NCBI GenBank assembly: GCA_026419805.1
Contig: JAOSLS010000010.1
Location: 1-64,000 of the forward strand
Direction: 5' to 3'
DNA length: 64,000 nt
Origin: Ceratocystis colombiana
Lineage: Eukaryota > Ascomycota > Sordariomycetes > Microascales > Ceratocystidaceae
Shown here: piece after piece, positions 46,576 through 57,236 of the stretch
Layout of the letters: each line of letters opens with the position of its first letter
Position numbering within the stretch: position 1 is the stretch's first letter
The notes under the pieces: model-generated
Told to the model about the DNA's origin: nothing
Database searches by the model: none
Seen by the model: the letters and a program-made list of their open reading frames with translations, nothing else
Made by a program: the position numbers and the translations under genes

Positions 46576-47925
46576 ATGAAGTCTTACGTTGCTACTGCTC
46601 TCCTAGCCCTGGTCGGCTCTGCCTCAGCCCACATGGCCATGACCTACCCCCCTCCTCTGCGTTCCAAGGCCAATCCCTACGCTGGCTCCGACATTGATTA
46701 CAGCATCACCAGCCCGCTGGACAAGAGTGGCTCCGACTACCCTTGCAAGGGAACTCTGAACTTGCTCGGCACCGCCGCTGCCACTTCGGTTGCTACCTGG
46801 ACTGCTGGTCAGGCCTACAACATGTCTGTGTCTGGCGGTGCTATCCATGGTGGCGGCTCGTGCCAACTGTCTTTGTCTTATGACAAAGGCAAGACCTTCA
46901 CTGTCATCCACAGCTATATTGGAAACTGCCCAACCAGTACCACCTCGTCTTACGATTTCAGCATTCCCTCAGATGCTGCCAGCGGCGAGGCCCTCTTTGC
47001 CTGGACCTGGTTCAACGAGATTGGCAACCGCGAGATGTACATGAACTGCGCTGTTGTCAATATTGAGGGCTCCTCTTCGGCTAAGGCCGCTTCTGTCTCT
47101 TCGTCGGCTGCTTCCTCTTTCTCGTCTCGCCCCCAGATCATGATTGCCAATGTCGGCAATGGTTGCTCAACCACTGAGGGCGCGGACGTCAAGTTCCCTA
47201 ACCCTGGTCCTGATGTTACTGATGACAGCACTAATACTGTTGATCCTGTTGGTAGTTGCAGCTCTGGCTCTGGTTCTGGCTCAGACTCTGGTTCTGGCTC
47301 AGACTCTGGTTCTGGATCAGACTCTGGCTCTGGCTCCGGATCGAGTTCCAGCGCCGGCTCTGGCTATGCCTCTTCTATCCCTTCATCTACCGCCGCAGTC
47401 CCCTCTTCAACTATTGCCACTACCTCGGCTGCATATGTTGCTCCTAGCAGCTCCGAAGCCATTTCCGAAGCTACCTCCAAGCCTGCGGCCAGCGTTTCTC
47501 TGTAAGTAACATGGCATGGCCGTATTCCCCCCCCCCCCCTAGAATTACAGAAACTAACAGCTCTGCTTAGACCCGGAGGCATCTTCCTGACTAAATCTGA
47601 GGCTGTTGTTACTCAGGCTCCCAGTTCCACCTTCGTAACTGTAACCCGTCCCGCTGCTACCTCAGTTGATACTCCCACCACTACCGGCTACTCTACCGCA
47701 GTACCCTCGTCTGATGCCGGCTCTGGCTCTAGTTCCCAGGGTCTCCAGCCTATTGGCTCAGCTTGCTCCAACGAGGGCGAGTGGAACTGTGTAGACGGCA
47801 AGTCCTTCCAGCGCTGCGCCTCGGGCAGGTGGTCGGTGGTTATGAACATGGCCTCGGGTAACACATGCCGCTCTGGCGTTAGTGCCCAGCTCATCGTTGG
47901 TCGTGTTTCTGAAAACTGCACCTAA
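46576..47925 (+). CDS. secreted AA11 lytic polysaccharide monooxygenase (chitin-active) with C-terminal X278-like module
   Basis: Two exons, 46576-47501 and 47571-47925; 426 residues. The signal peptide MKSYVATALLALVGSASA is followed directly by His19, the N-terminal residue of the copper histidine brace (HMAMTYPPPLRSKANPY). Further AA11 features: GGGSCQLSLSYDKGKTFTVI, HSYIGNCP with the second candidate His, and FAWTWFNEIGNREMYMNCAV, whose Tyr is the likely axial ligand. A linker of Gly/Ser/Asp repeats (GSGSDSGSGSDSG) follows, then Ser/Thr-rich sequence. The C-terminal Cys-containing module (CSNEGEWNCVDGKSFQRCAS) fits the X278 putative chitin-binding domain often attached to AA11. It should oxidatively cleave chitin outside the cell, for nutrition, wall remodelling or interaction with other fungi or insects. 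The intron contains a run of 13 C. Confidence 0.92.
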
Positions 47926-49058
47926 AAGCAGCACTTGACGACGACAACCAGCAATGGCATACTCAAACGAAAGGCCCCAAAAGAAAACCCGGGAAAGGGC
48001 GTGTATGATGCAAGCTGGTGATGATGATGCCCGGATGGAATGGTATAGGATTAGATTATGGTTTTTATGTTGGTACATTATAGGACGGTCCTTGGCTCAG
48101 GCTTTTGGTTTTACATTCTCTTCTTTGTTTCTTTTTTCTTTTCTTTTTCTTCTCTGGAAGAAGGGTCTTTTGGAGGAAATCTTTTTTTCTTTTTCGCATT
48201 TTTGGCCTCTTTTTTCACCATCATTTTTTGTGTCTTGGGCAGGGAAGACTACGCTCTAGAGATCTGTTCTCGTTGACAAAATCTTTTTTTTCTGTTTTGC
48301 TGCAGGTTCTGGAAACTTAGCAGCCCAGCATCTATGTACTTGAATAACAAAAAAAAACAGCATTGCATTTGAAGCTATGACTCAAAGATCAAAAGTCCAG
48401 TGAAGGTGAAGTGAAAAAGCAACGATTATTGTCGTGATACATCGCTTGTACCTCTCAGTAGTAATTTGTATGTTGCAGTACGTCGTTAAATAGCTGTCCC
48501 AAAGCGGTTAAACCCCATACACCACATGGTTGCATATACAGTGTTTCCACTGTTTTACACTGTCTCACCAAGCTGGCTAGAGCTCAGACTTCGCTTCCAT
48601 ACTGAAGCTTTTGGCTTTCTTTCCCTTCCCTATTACCTCCCAGACACACACCCAGCATATAAAACACGACACACAAGTCAACATTTATTGCAGGCGACAA
48701 CTTTGCACCAAAACGAGAATTGACGCGACCTGAATCACACTACCGGATTACGTAAGTGAAATAGTTGCCCTTTCTTTAGGGGGGGGGTCAAGTCGCTTGC
48801 TCTTTTCTAGTTGCCCGCTATTGTTGTTGAGCTTGCCCCGCCGCGGGGGACAAGGCGCAATATCGGATTCAAAGACAGGCGAGAAAACACACACAGACCC
48901 AATCGAACGAACCCAGACGCCGCAACCGACAGAGATATAAACGCTCGCTCCGGGGCAGATAGCGAGACAGCAAGTCAGGTATAGCTACTTATACACACGC
49001 ACCTATCTACGTCCATGCCCACACATACGCACTCATCCATACGCTTATACCCACCCAC
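47926..49058. other. intergenic: LPMO 3' flank and SEC6 promoter/leader
   Basis: T-rich 3' flank (48100-48300), then AT-rich sequence and a leader with a run of 9 G at 48779-48787. No further gene seen apart from the short upstream frame at 49015. Confidence 0.5.
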
Positions 49059-49200
49059 ATGGACTCCGCCGCGTCAAAGCTCAACGAGCTACTCCGCCAT
49101 CCCGAGGATCTTGACAAGATCATCAGCCTCAAGCAAGAGTTCACCCGCAAAAAGGCAGCCGTTGACTCTCAACTCCGCAGTGGCCTACGAGAACAACTAG
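49015..49200 (+). other. upstream ORF overlapping the SEC6 start codon
   Basis: An ATG 44 bases before the SEC6 ATG opens a 61-residue frame in a different phase that runs past the SEC6 start to 49200. If the mRNA includes it, ribosomes starting here would bypass SEC6. Its context (TCC before ATG) is weak, so leaky scanning is likely. There is no evidence that the peptide itself matters. Confidence 0.35.
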
Positions 49201-51317
49201 AGACTACACAAAATGGCATGACTGGACTCACTGATAGCCACAAGGTGGTGCAGCTAATCAAAGAGGAAATGGCCAAAATCGACAGACTATGTTCAGAGTC
49301 GCAGAACATGATCCGCGACCTCAACACCATCAATCTAGTTTCACAGGCCCACCGCAACTTTGGTGCCGTAGAAAAAATGCGCAAGAATCTCGAGTCATTC
49401 AATGAGAGGCTTATAGCTATCGAGCAGATGCTATTAGAAAACGACGATGACATGGATAACATGCCCAATCTACTCCCCGTTCACTACGAGCTCACCCAAC
49501 TGCGCAACATCCGCGACGATGCTCTTGAGCAAATCCAACGTGCCGAGGACACATCGCTACAGTCGACACTCGAGGACTACTTCGAGCGTCTTGACGGCAT
49601 TATCGCCACTTTCGACAAGCACATTGACTTACTTTCTTTCAACCTCATCAACCTCGTCGTCAACGACAACAACGGCCTAGTCGTCCGCTTTGCTGTCGTC
49701 ATCGATACTGAGTTCAAGAGCGACCAGCGTGTCTCAGCTGTACAGGAAGCTCTGCGTGACTACAAGGACATGGCTACGCGCTTCCAGGGCATTACGGACG
49801 GCGCTAAAAAGACGCGTGGTTACATGGAGCGCTTTCAAAGCGGCATCAAGGCTAACGCAGCCGAGCAGTTTGAGCAGACACGTGAGGCCTTCCTAGCCGA
49901 CCCTACAACGCTTGACAAGATCATGAAATGGTATTTTAATGATCTCAACGCCGTCAAGGTCGGTATGGTGCCACTAGTGCCCAAGAAGTGGAAGGTAATG
50001 CAAATTTACGGCAACGCCTACCACCAGCTGATGCATGACTTCCTCATCGCTATCATTAATGACCCAGACACCAGCTCGGCCATGACGCTGGAAATTGTCG
50101 GTTGGCCAGAAAAGTACTACAAGCGCATGACACGGCTAGGCTTTGCCGTCGACGACTTGCAGCCTCATGTAATCGACAACCGCGAGCAAGAAATGGTACG
50201 CGACTTCCGCCAACTCATCATCAAGTTTCTCGATGAGTGGATGGACCGCATTTTTGCTCAAGATACCAAAGACTTTACCACGCGATCGGCCGAAAATCCT
50301 AATCTAGACACCGATGAGTTTGGCTATTTCCGCACACGCAACCAGGTTGATGTACGACGTATGCTACGCGAACAAGTCGATGTGGCAGCTAATTCGCAAC
50401 GTGCCGATGTAGTTGAGGGTGTTGTTGATGCTATGTTCCAACGGCTACGTTCACGCACTCAAGCCTGGCAAAAGATGCTCGACGACGAGGCGCGCAGCTT
50501 TGAGTCGGGTACCGCAGCCGAGCTAGACACGCTACAGCCTCTGCAGGACTGGCTGGTTGCTACAGCCAACGACCAAATTGCGTCAATTGATGACGGCGAC
50601 GAGGAGGATGGACGAATTGCCTATCTGTCAGACTTCCGGATCAAGTTTGAACCGCTTGTCTCGCAGCAGTACCTCGAACGGGCTGAGGCTGAGCTCGATT
50701 CCCTACGCGATGGTTATGTTGACTTCAGCACCTGGTGCATGACGCGCTTTGTCACGCTCATCTTCACTATTGACTTTGGCAGCGTCATGCCCGATTTCTT
50801 CACCTCCAAGTGGTATCAAGCCAACACCATGAAGCAGATGGTAGTAACATTTGAGGAGTATCTAGGCGATTACCGCGCCGTGCTACACCACTCGCTAGTC
50901 GACATTTTCATCGAGATCTTTGCCGATGAACTTCTTGTGCGCTATCTTGGTGCTGTGCGCAATCGCGGCGCCAAATTCCGCAAGACCGAACCCTTCCAGG
51001 ACAAGATTTTTGCCGACGTATCCACGGCCTTTGAGTACTTTAGCTCGCTGCCCAATGCTGATGTTGCTACCTCCATTAAACAAACCTGGCGCGTTATGGA
51101 GCCCTTCCTACAGCTTCTCACAGTAGACAAAGATGCTATTGCGGATGCCTTTGAACACTTCAAGATGGCCTATTGGGACTTGCAAATCAGCTGGGTCGAG
51201 GCGGTATTGCGGTCACGCGACGACTTTGAACGTGCTATGCTAAACAGCGTCAAGGCACGGGCAGCACAGATAGACGTGGTACGGGGGCCAGAGACAATAA
51301 TGGGGAGGATCAAATGA
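49059..51317 (+). CDS. SEC6: exocyst complex component Sec6
   Basis: Single exon, 752 residues, close to the 805 of yeast Sec6. The N-terminal part is coiled coil (LRHPEDLDKIISLKQEFTRK, SHKVVQLIKEEMAKIDRL, LNTINLVSQAHRNF). The C-terminal part is the helical-rod Sec6 domain, with KKWKVMQIYGNAYHQLMHDF, LDEWMDRIFAQDT, GVVDAMFQRLRSRTQAW and HHSLVDIFIEIFADELLVRY. Sec6 is a core subunit of the exocyst tether that docks secretory vesicles at the plasma membrane, chiefly at hyphal tips and septa in filamentous fungi. The ATG at 49059 matches the expected N-terminal motif MDSAASKLNELLRHPEDL. An overlapping upstream ORF is listed separately. Confidence 0.95.
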   Translation: MDSAASKLNELLRHPEDLDKIISLKQEFTRKKAAVDSQLRSGLREQLETTQNGMTGLTDSHKVVQLIKEEMAKIDRLCSESQNMIRDLNTINLVSQAHRNFGAVEKMRKNLESFNERLIAIEQMLLENDDDMDNMPNLLPVHYELTQLRNIRDDALEQIQRAEDTSLQSTLEDYFERLDGIIATFDKHIDLLSFNLINLVVNDNNGLVVRFAVVIDTEFKSDQRVSAVQEALRDYKDMATRFQGITDGAKKTRGYMERFQSGIKANAAEQFEQTREAFLADPTTLDKIMKWYFNDLNAVKVGMVPLVPKKWKVMQIYGNAYHQLMHDFLIAIINDPDTSSAMTLEIVGWPEKYYKRMTRLGFAVDDLQPHVIDNREQEMVRDFRQLIIKFLDEWMDRIFAQDTKDFTTRSAENPNLDTDEFGYFRTRNQVDVRRMLREQVDVAANSQRADVVEGVVDAMFQRLRSRTQAWQKMLDDEARSFESGTAAELDTLQPLQDWLVATANDQIASIDDGDEEDGRIAYLSDFRIKFEPLVSQQYLERAEAELDSLRDGYVDFSTWCMTRFVTLIFTIDFGSVMPDFFTSKWYQANTMKQMVVTFEEYLGDYRAVLHHSLVDIFIEIFADELLVRYLGAVRNRGAKFRKTEPFQDKIFADVSTAFEYFSSLPNADVATSIKQTWRVMEPFLQLLTVDKDAIADAFEHFKMAYWDLQISWVEAVLRSRDDFERAMLNSVKARAAQIDVVRGPETIMGRIK

Positions 51318-51986
51318 GGGAGACGTTACGTAGCTAGGGTTATATATCATGAAATAGGGTTAATGGAACCAAAGAAGCTTTAAATGAGCAATTGCTTTAA
51401 TCTTCCCTTCGTCTGTTTGCTCTTAATCGTACCTTCCTCTTCTGAATTTGCTGTATAAAAGAACAGTATTTTCCAGCTTATTTCCAGCTCCAAAAATTTC
51501 AGCCTCCTCTTCTTCCTCTTCTTTATTCTAGTTTCTCTTCTCTACGGTTATGAAAAACTCAATTTCCTTTTTATTCAACTATTTTAATTCTTTTTTTTTT
51601 TTTGAGTTAACTTTCTTCGTTGCCCATTCCCTTTTGTGAGCCTCCGGCTTAAAGGGAATCAATCCTACCCCAGCGCTTGGCTTGCCTGCTTCTTGGCCTG
51701 GATTTCGTCCTGAGCCATTATTTTGGCCAAATACGGACTTTTGGGAATCCCAACTTTGTTTTACACTTAATAAGCTTGACAGCCTTTCTTACACCTTTTT
51801 GATTTGCTTCTGTTTGTACTGCCCTCCCTTCTCTTTTCTAATCGCATTTTTTTCTTCTTTATATTTTTTTTTCCATCTCTTTTCTCTTCTTTGCCATCCT
51901 CTATCTTTTTATCCTTTGTCGCTTTTCTCATCTGTGCTTCTTTCACTTTTCGCTTCTCCCTAATTTAACATCTCTCTCTCTTCGCA
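51318..51986. other. intergenic: SEC6 3' flank and CT-rich leader of EDE1-like gene
   Basis: About 670 bases with no gene. From 51480 onward the plus strand is T/CT-rich up to the ATG at 51987, the same leader style as other genes here. No clear TATA element. Confidence 0.5.
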
Positions 51987-54900
51987 ATGGCCGCCGAGGC
52001 TGACCCGTCAGCACCGGTTCTGAACCTCACTCCTGAGGAGAAGCGCGTATTTGGCCAGCTCTTCCGCAAAGCCGACCATGATAATGTTGGAGTCGTCACT
52101 GGCGATGTTGCTGTGTCCTTTTTTGAAAAAACGAGACTGGACTCCCATATTCTAGGCGAGGTACAACAACCATACCATCCTTATCCCGTCTGCGGCTTCT
52201 GCTTTCTTATCTGCCTCCCGCGTCGCACATTCTGCATAGCTAAAACACTAACACTCTCCCCCTTTTCTCTCCCCTAGATCTGGCAGCTTGCCGACAAGGA
52301 AAACCGCGGTTTTCTAACTCCTCCTGGCTTTGGAGTTGTCCTACGTCTCATTGGCCACGCCCAAGCTGGCCGTGAGCCGTCCCTCGAACTCGCTCTTAAA
52401 CCCGGACCCCTTCCCCGCTTCGATGCTATTCCTACTCCCGCTGGCCTCGGCTCTGGCTCAATGCCCTCACCTATGATTGCTCCTCCACCACCCGTCGCCG
52501 CTCCCCTTCAAGCTCAACACACTGCTACCGGCGGGCCCGTTAGAATACCCCCTTTGACTCCCGATAAAGTTGCGCAGTTTGGCGCACTGTTTGAGGCTCA
52601 GCCTCTTCAAGCTGGTTTTTTGTCTGGTGATCAAGCCCGACAAATTTTTGAAAAGTCTGGCTTGCCCAATGAAATTTTGGGACGCATATGGCAACTGGCT
52701 GATACTGAACAGCGCGGCTCTCTAAACAGCACCGAGTTTGTCATTGCCATGCATCTTTTGAGCGCTTTGAAGACGGGTGCCATGAGAGGCCTACCCACTG
52801 TGCTGCCCTCTGGATTGTTTGAAGCTGCTTCTGGTCGTCAGTCACCTGCTCCCACTGGTTCTGGCATTGGTATCCCCCCTTTACCAACACAAATGAGCAC
52901 CAATCCCCCGGCACTGCGTCCTGCTGCTACTGGTGCGCGCCCTTCTACGGCCACAATCCAGTCGCAATCGACTGGCTTTGGTGCTTCGCTGTCTAATGAC
53001 TGGCTGGTAACTCCACTCGAGAAACAGCGTTTCGACCAGTTCTACGATGACCTGGACAAGACCCGCCGTGGCTATATTACTGGGGAAGAGGCTGTGCCGT
53101 TCTTCAGCCAATCTGACCTTGGAGAGGAGGCTCTTGCCCAGATTTGGGATTTGTCTGACATTACCGCTACCGGTACTCTGACCCGTGATGAGTTTTCTGT
53201 GGCTATGTACCTAATCCGCTCGCAGCGTAGTGGTCGTTCTGGCCCTCTGCCATCTGTTCTGCCTCCAAAGCTGATTCCTCCTTCCATGCGCGGTCCTGCG
53301 CGACCTTCTACCTCAGCCTCGCCGTTTGATGCCCCTATGGGCTCTCCTGTGGGAATGTCTTCCTTTGCACCACCCCCAGTACCCGCAGTGCCTGCGGCTC
53401 CTGCAGCCTCCAAGTCCGCTCTTGATGATCTTTTTGTCCTAGATTCATCTCCTGCTTCGCCTAAACCCGCAGCCTCGACCGATGTTTCGTCTAGTTCAAA
53501 TGATCCCTTTGCCAACACTCCTACGGGCATTGCTAAGCCCTCCTCTCCCCCGCCGCTATTTAAACCTTTTATTCCCTCATCTTCCTTTGGTCGTGGGTTG
53601 ACACAAAATGTTACGGGTGAATCTAGAGGCTCGGGCTCTCCGGCACCTGTACCTGCACCCGCATCTGCGGCTAACGATCTATTGGGCGACAATGACCCGG
53701 AAATGAGCTCAAAGTTGAACAATAACTCGACCGAGCTGGCTAATTTGTCGAACCAGATTAGCTCACTTTCAACACAGATGCAAAACACCCAAGCCCAACG
53801 TTCGGCTACCCAGAACGAGCTGACCCAGGCCAATTCACAGAAACAAAACTTCGAGCAGCGCCTCACGCAGCTACGCAGCGTGTATGAAAAGGAGGCTCAG
53901 AACCTGCGAGGCCTAGAAGAGCAGCTTAGAACCGCACGCAGTGAGACGACTAAGCTGCAGGCTGAGTGCATGAGCCTAGATGGCACATACCAGGATTTGC
54001 AGAATCAAAAGGCGCAAGTGACTGCCGGGCTTCAAACAGATCAGCAGGAGAATGCTGCGCTCAAGGAGAAGATTCGCATCCTGAACAGTGAAATTGCGCA
54101 ACTGAAGCCACAAATAGAAAAGCTGCGGTTGGAGGCGCGCCAGCAAAAAGGATTGGTTGCTATTAACAAGAAGCAGCTGATCACAAACGAGGGTGAGCGT
54201 GATAAGCTCAAGGCCGAGGCCGAGGAACTTTCTAAAAGTATTGATGATTCTCGAGCCGCGCTTGCCGAGCGAAGCACGTCTTCTGCTTCTGTCTCCGTCT
54301 CTACCCCCGCAGCTCGGCCCCAGTCTCCTGCTAGCAGTTCGGCTGGTAACAACCCGTTCTTCAAGCGGTCAGCCAGCACTGATATTAAGGGTGTCTTTTC
54401 ACCGGCCTCTGCCTCGCCACCTAGTCAAGCCTTTGGTGACTCAAGCTTTGACGATATTTTCGGTGTTGCTTCCTCTAGCGCTCCTCTTCCTGGAACAGCT
54501 GTTTCGACGCCTTCACCTGCTATTGCTAATGCCCAGCAACAGGAGAATATGGGCTCCTCGTCAGCTAGTCCTAGCGTGAGCAACAGCGCCTTTCCCCCCC
54601 CCGCTGTCGTCGCTCTCTCGGCCCCAGAAAAGACTACATCGCCGGCCCCTCCTGGCGCATTCCCCTTCGGCGAACCTGCAAGCATTGCTGTCGCCATGAC
54701 ACCGCGTCAAACATCTCCAGCACTATCGCGTGCAGGTGGTGATGCGCATAGCGCGACATCCCAAGCTACCCCTGCCGTCGTACATAATTTGGCCACAGCT
54801 ACGTCGCTTTCCAAGTCCAACAGCCCTGCTGCCTCTAGCTCCCCATTCGCTGCCCCCGCTTTTTCTAGCTCGCCAGCTCCCGCTTCTGTGTTCCCTCCTC

Positions 54901-56079
54901 CTGATTCCGATATTGCTGCTACTTCCACTGCCGCTGCTACTGTTGCCAATGTACCGACTACGGAGACCGGCAATGACCCATTTGCTAGCATGCGTGCAAA
55001 CGATGACCCAGATAAAGCCAAGGCTGACTTTGATAGCGCTTTTGCTAGCTTTAAGAAGTCTCACAACTCGAGCGGTGATGCTAGCTCTACAGAGACAACT
55101 AAGGCATTTACTACCTCCAAGTTCAACTCAGAGTTTCCCCCTGTAGAGGAATTTGATGACGACTCTGACTCGTCTTCAGATGCTGGCTTTGACGATGACT
55201 TTGCTCCATTACCTCCACAGCCTAAGCCTGCTGCTGATGTCACGGAGTCTAAGGCAAGCCAAGAACAGCCAGAGAAAACTGCATCTCCATTTGATATGGG
55301 CACCTCCCCAGCCTCTAAAACTGATATCTTTGGAGCTTCGCCTTTTGCCGCACCCAGTGCCCCCCCTACTTCATCGATGCCGACTCAACCTCCTGCAGTG
55401 CCCTCAAACAAGGCATCTTTCGATGATCTAGACGATGATTTTGAAGGTCTCGAAGACGCCAAGGAAGGCTCAGCTGATGATGACTTTGCATCACTCTCAC
55501 GCTCAGGCATCGATGACTTCGGTCACGCCTTCGACAACACCAGCTCTTCGGCGCCCAGTCAGACTAAGAGCGACTCGGTTGCACTGGGTGGCAGCGGCGG
55601 CTCATTTGACTTTGTTAGCCGCGGCTCACCCCCACCAGCATCTGGAGTTCCACCTAACGGCCCAGTTCCTCCAGTTGGAAGTGTGGCTACTACAACAACG
55701 GGGCATGATTGGGAGTCTATCTTCAGTGGGCCTGAAGGTGGTGCTGCTACTGCCGCCTCTGCTGACTCTGGCGCATTGGGTGCTATTGGCGTGGCGACAT
55801 CTACACCTCCACCCGCTACAGTGCAGTCCGAGTCCCCGGCTCCAGGTGCACCCCCAGCGTCTACACAACCGTCCACTGGCGACCAGGCACTCGACAACCT
55901 CCTAATGATGGGATACCCTAAAGAAGCTGCCCTGCGTGCGCTAGAACGCTATGACTATAACCTTGAACGAGTAAGTGGCAAAGCAAACGACTTGAAAGAG
56001 GCAATTTGACTTGACTTGGCCTAACTAACTTTGCGACTCTTTTTGGTAGGCTGCTAATTACCTCGCGACAAACTCGTAA
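51987..56079 (+). CDS. EDE1: Ede1/Eps15-like endocytic scaffold (three EH domains, coiled coil, UBA)
   Basis: Three exons: 51987-52160, 52278-55970, 56050-56079; 1298 residues. EH1 is at about 13-100 (FRKADHDNVGVVTGDVAVSF then IWQLADKENRGFLTP across the first splice). EH2 is at about 149-234 (IWQLADTEQRGSLNSTEFVI). EH3 is at about 297-394 (YDDLDKTRRGYITGEEAV, IWDLSDITATGTLTRDEF). A coiled coil lies at about 545-720, followed by long Pro/Ala/Ser-rich disorder with acidic DDD patches. A UBA domain ends the protein (NLLMMGYPKEAALRALERYD, then NLERAANYLATNS). The UBA depends on the last 30-base exon; without splicing the tail reads VSGKANDLKEAI. Family knowledge: Ede1 is an early-arriving scaffold of clathrin-mediated endocytosis, binding NPF ligands and ubiquitin at the plasma membrane. 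Confidence 0.95.
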
Positions 56080-57236
56080 TGAGCTAGGGGGCGAGTGTGG
56101 CCGAGGTTTATCGCTGAGATTTTTTTAGAATCTACAGTTGAATGGTGTTAATAGCATAAGCTCCTGTGTATCCCAGTCTACATGCCCAGCCCCGAGCCAC
56201 ACTCAAATGCTCTTTGTCGTATATTGCGGAGTTTGTTTACTTTTCCCTAGTCGAACCTTTTTTTCCGGGCTTCTCATTTCTATTTGTCTGTTCGCTGCTT
56301 TTATGCCGTCTCTTTTGTCCTGCGTCTTGTTTATCTTACCCTCTCTCTCTCTCTCTCTCTCTTTCTATCTTGCCTGCCCCTCTTGTAACCGTTGTTTTTG
56401 CTTTGTCTTTTCTTATGTCTTGCTTAATTGTTAGTCTACTTACTTATCATCCATTTTCTTATCTTGACTTTATCTTTTTTCTTCCAATCCCCTTGTCTCG
56501 TTTTACATTATGCTTCTCGTTTCTATACGTAATTTATATCTCTATTCTTGACCACAACACTCTGCTGTTGATCAATCGCCATGTTCGCCCATGATACGCT
56601 ATGAACAATAATCTACTTGAAGAAAATGTATTAAACAAAGAAAAACCCCAAAGCTCCTTCCTGTAGCTAGACAGTCTCGGCTGTTGCTCAATTCATCTCG
56701 TCTCCTTACTTGCCTCTCTTCCTTTCTATCCATCTTTTTCATCTTCCTTGCTCTTCTGCACCCCAGAAAAGAAGAAAATCACTATAAGCGAAAATTAAAA
56801 ACACTAGAAAAGGCGTAAGACTAAAAGAAGACACAAACTCCAGGCCTTTGTAACTCATACTTGGACTCGTGTGCTGCTGACTATAGCAAAGAACAAACAA
56901 GATAGAGATAACAGACAGACAATGAGACTCAAGGAGAGACAGAAATGTAAAGAAGAGAAAGAGATAAATAACAGCAAAGGAGGAATATCAAAAAGGAGCA
57001 ACAGCAACAATAGCGACAAGAAAAGAAGAGGACAAAAGGAGAGAAAGCGGGAAAAGAAACAAAAAGACGCTCAAGAGTCGTTGGTAGATAAAAGAATGCT
57101 TGGTTGGTGTGGGGACACGCAAACCCGAAACCAGTTAGTCAGACCGGTTCGGCCAGATCAAGCCAGTCCAGGCCAGTCCAGAACCCATGGCCCATTATTC
57201 ATTCCCGTTTCCCCGACAAATAGACAAACAAACATC
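56080..57236. other. intergenic between convergent EDE1-like and alpha-tubulin genes
   Basis: About 1.15 kb. The first half is CT-rich on the plus strand with a (CT)11 microsatellite at 56341-56362, and the second half is purine-rich (56760-57090), so each strand's 3' flank is pyrimidine-rich. No gene supported; the frame at 56871-57416 is low-complexity and overlaps tubulin. Confidence 0.55.
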
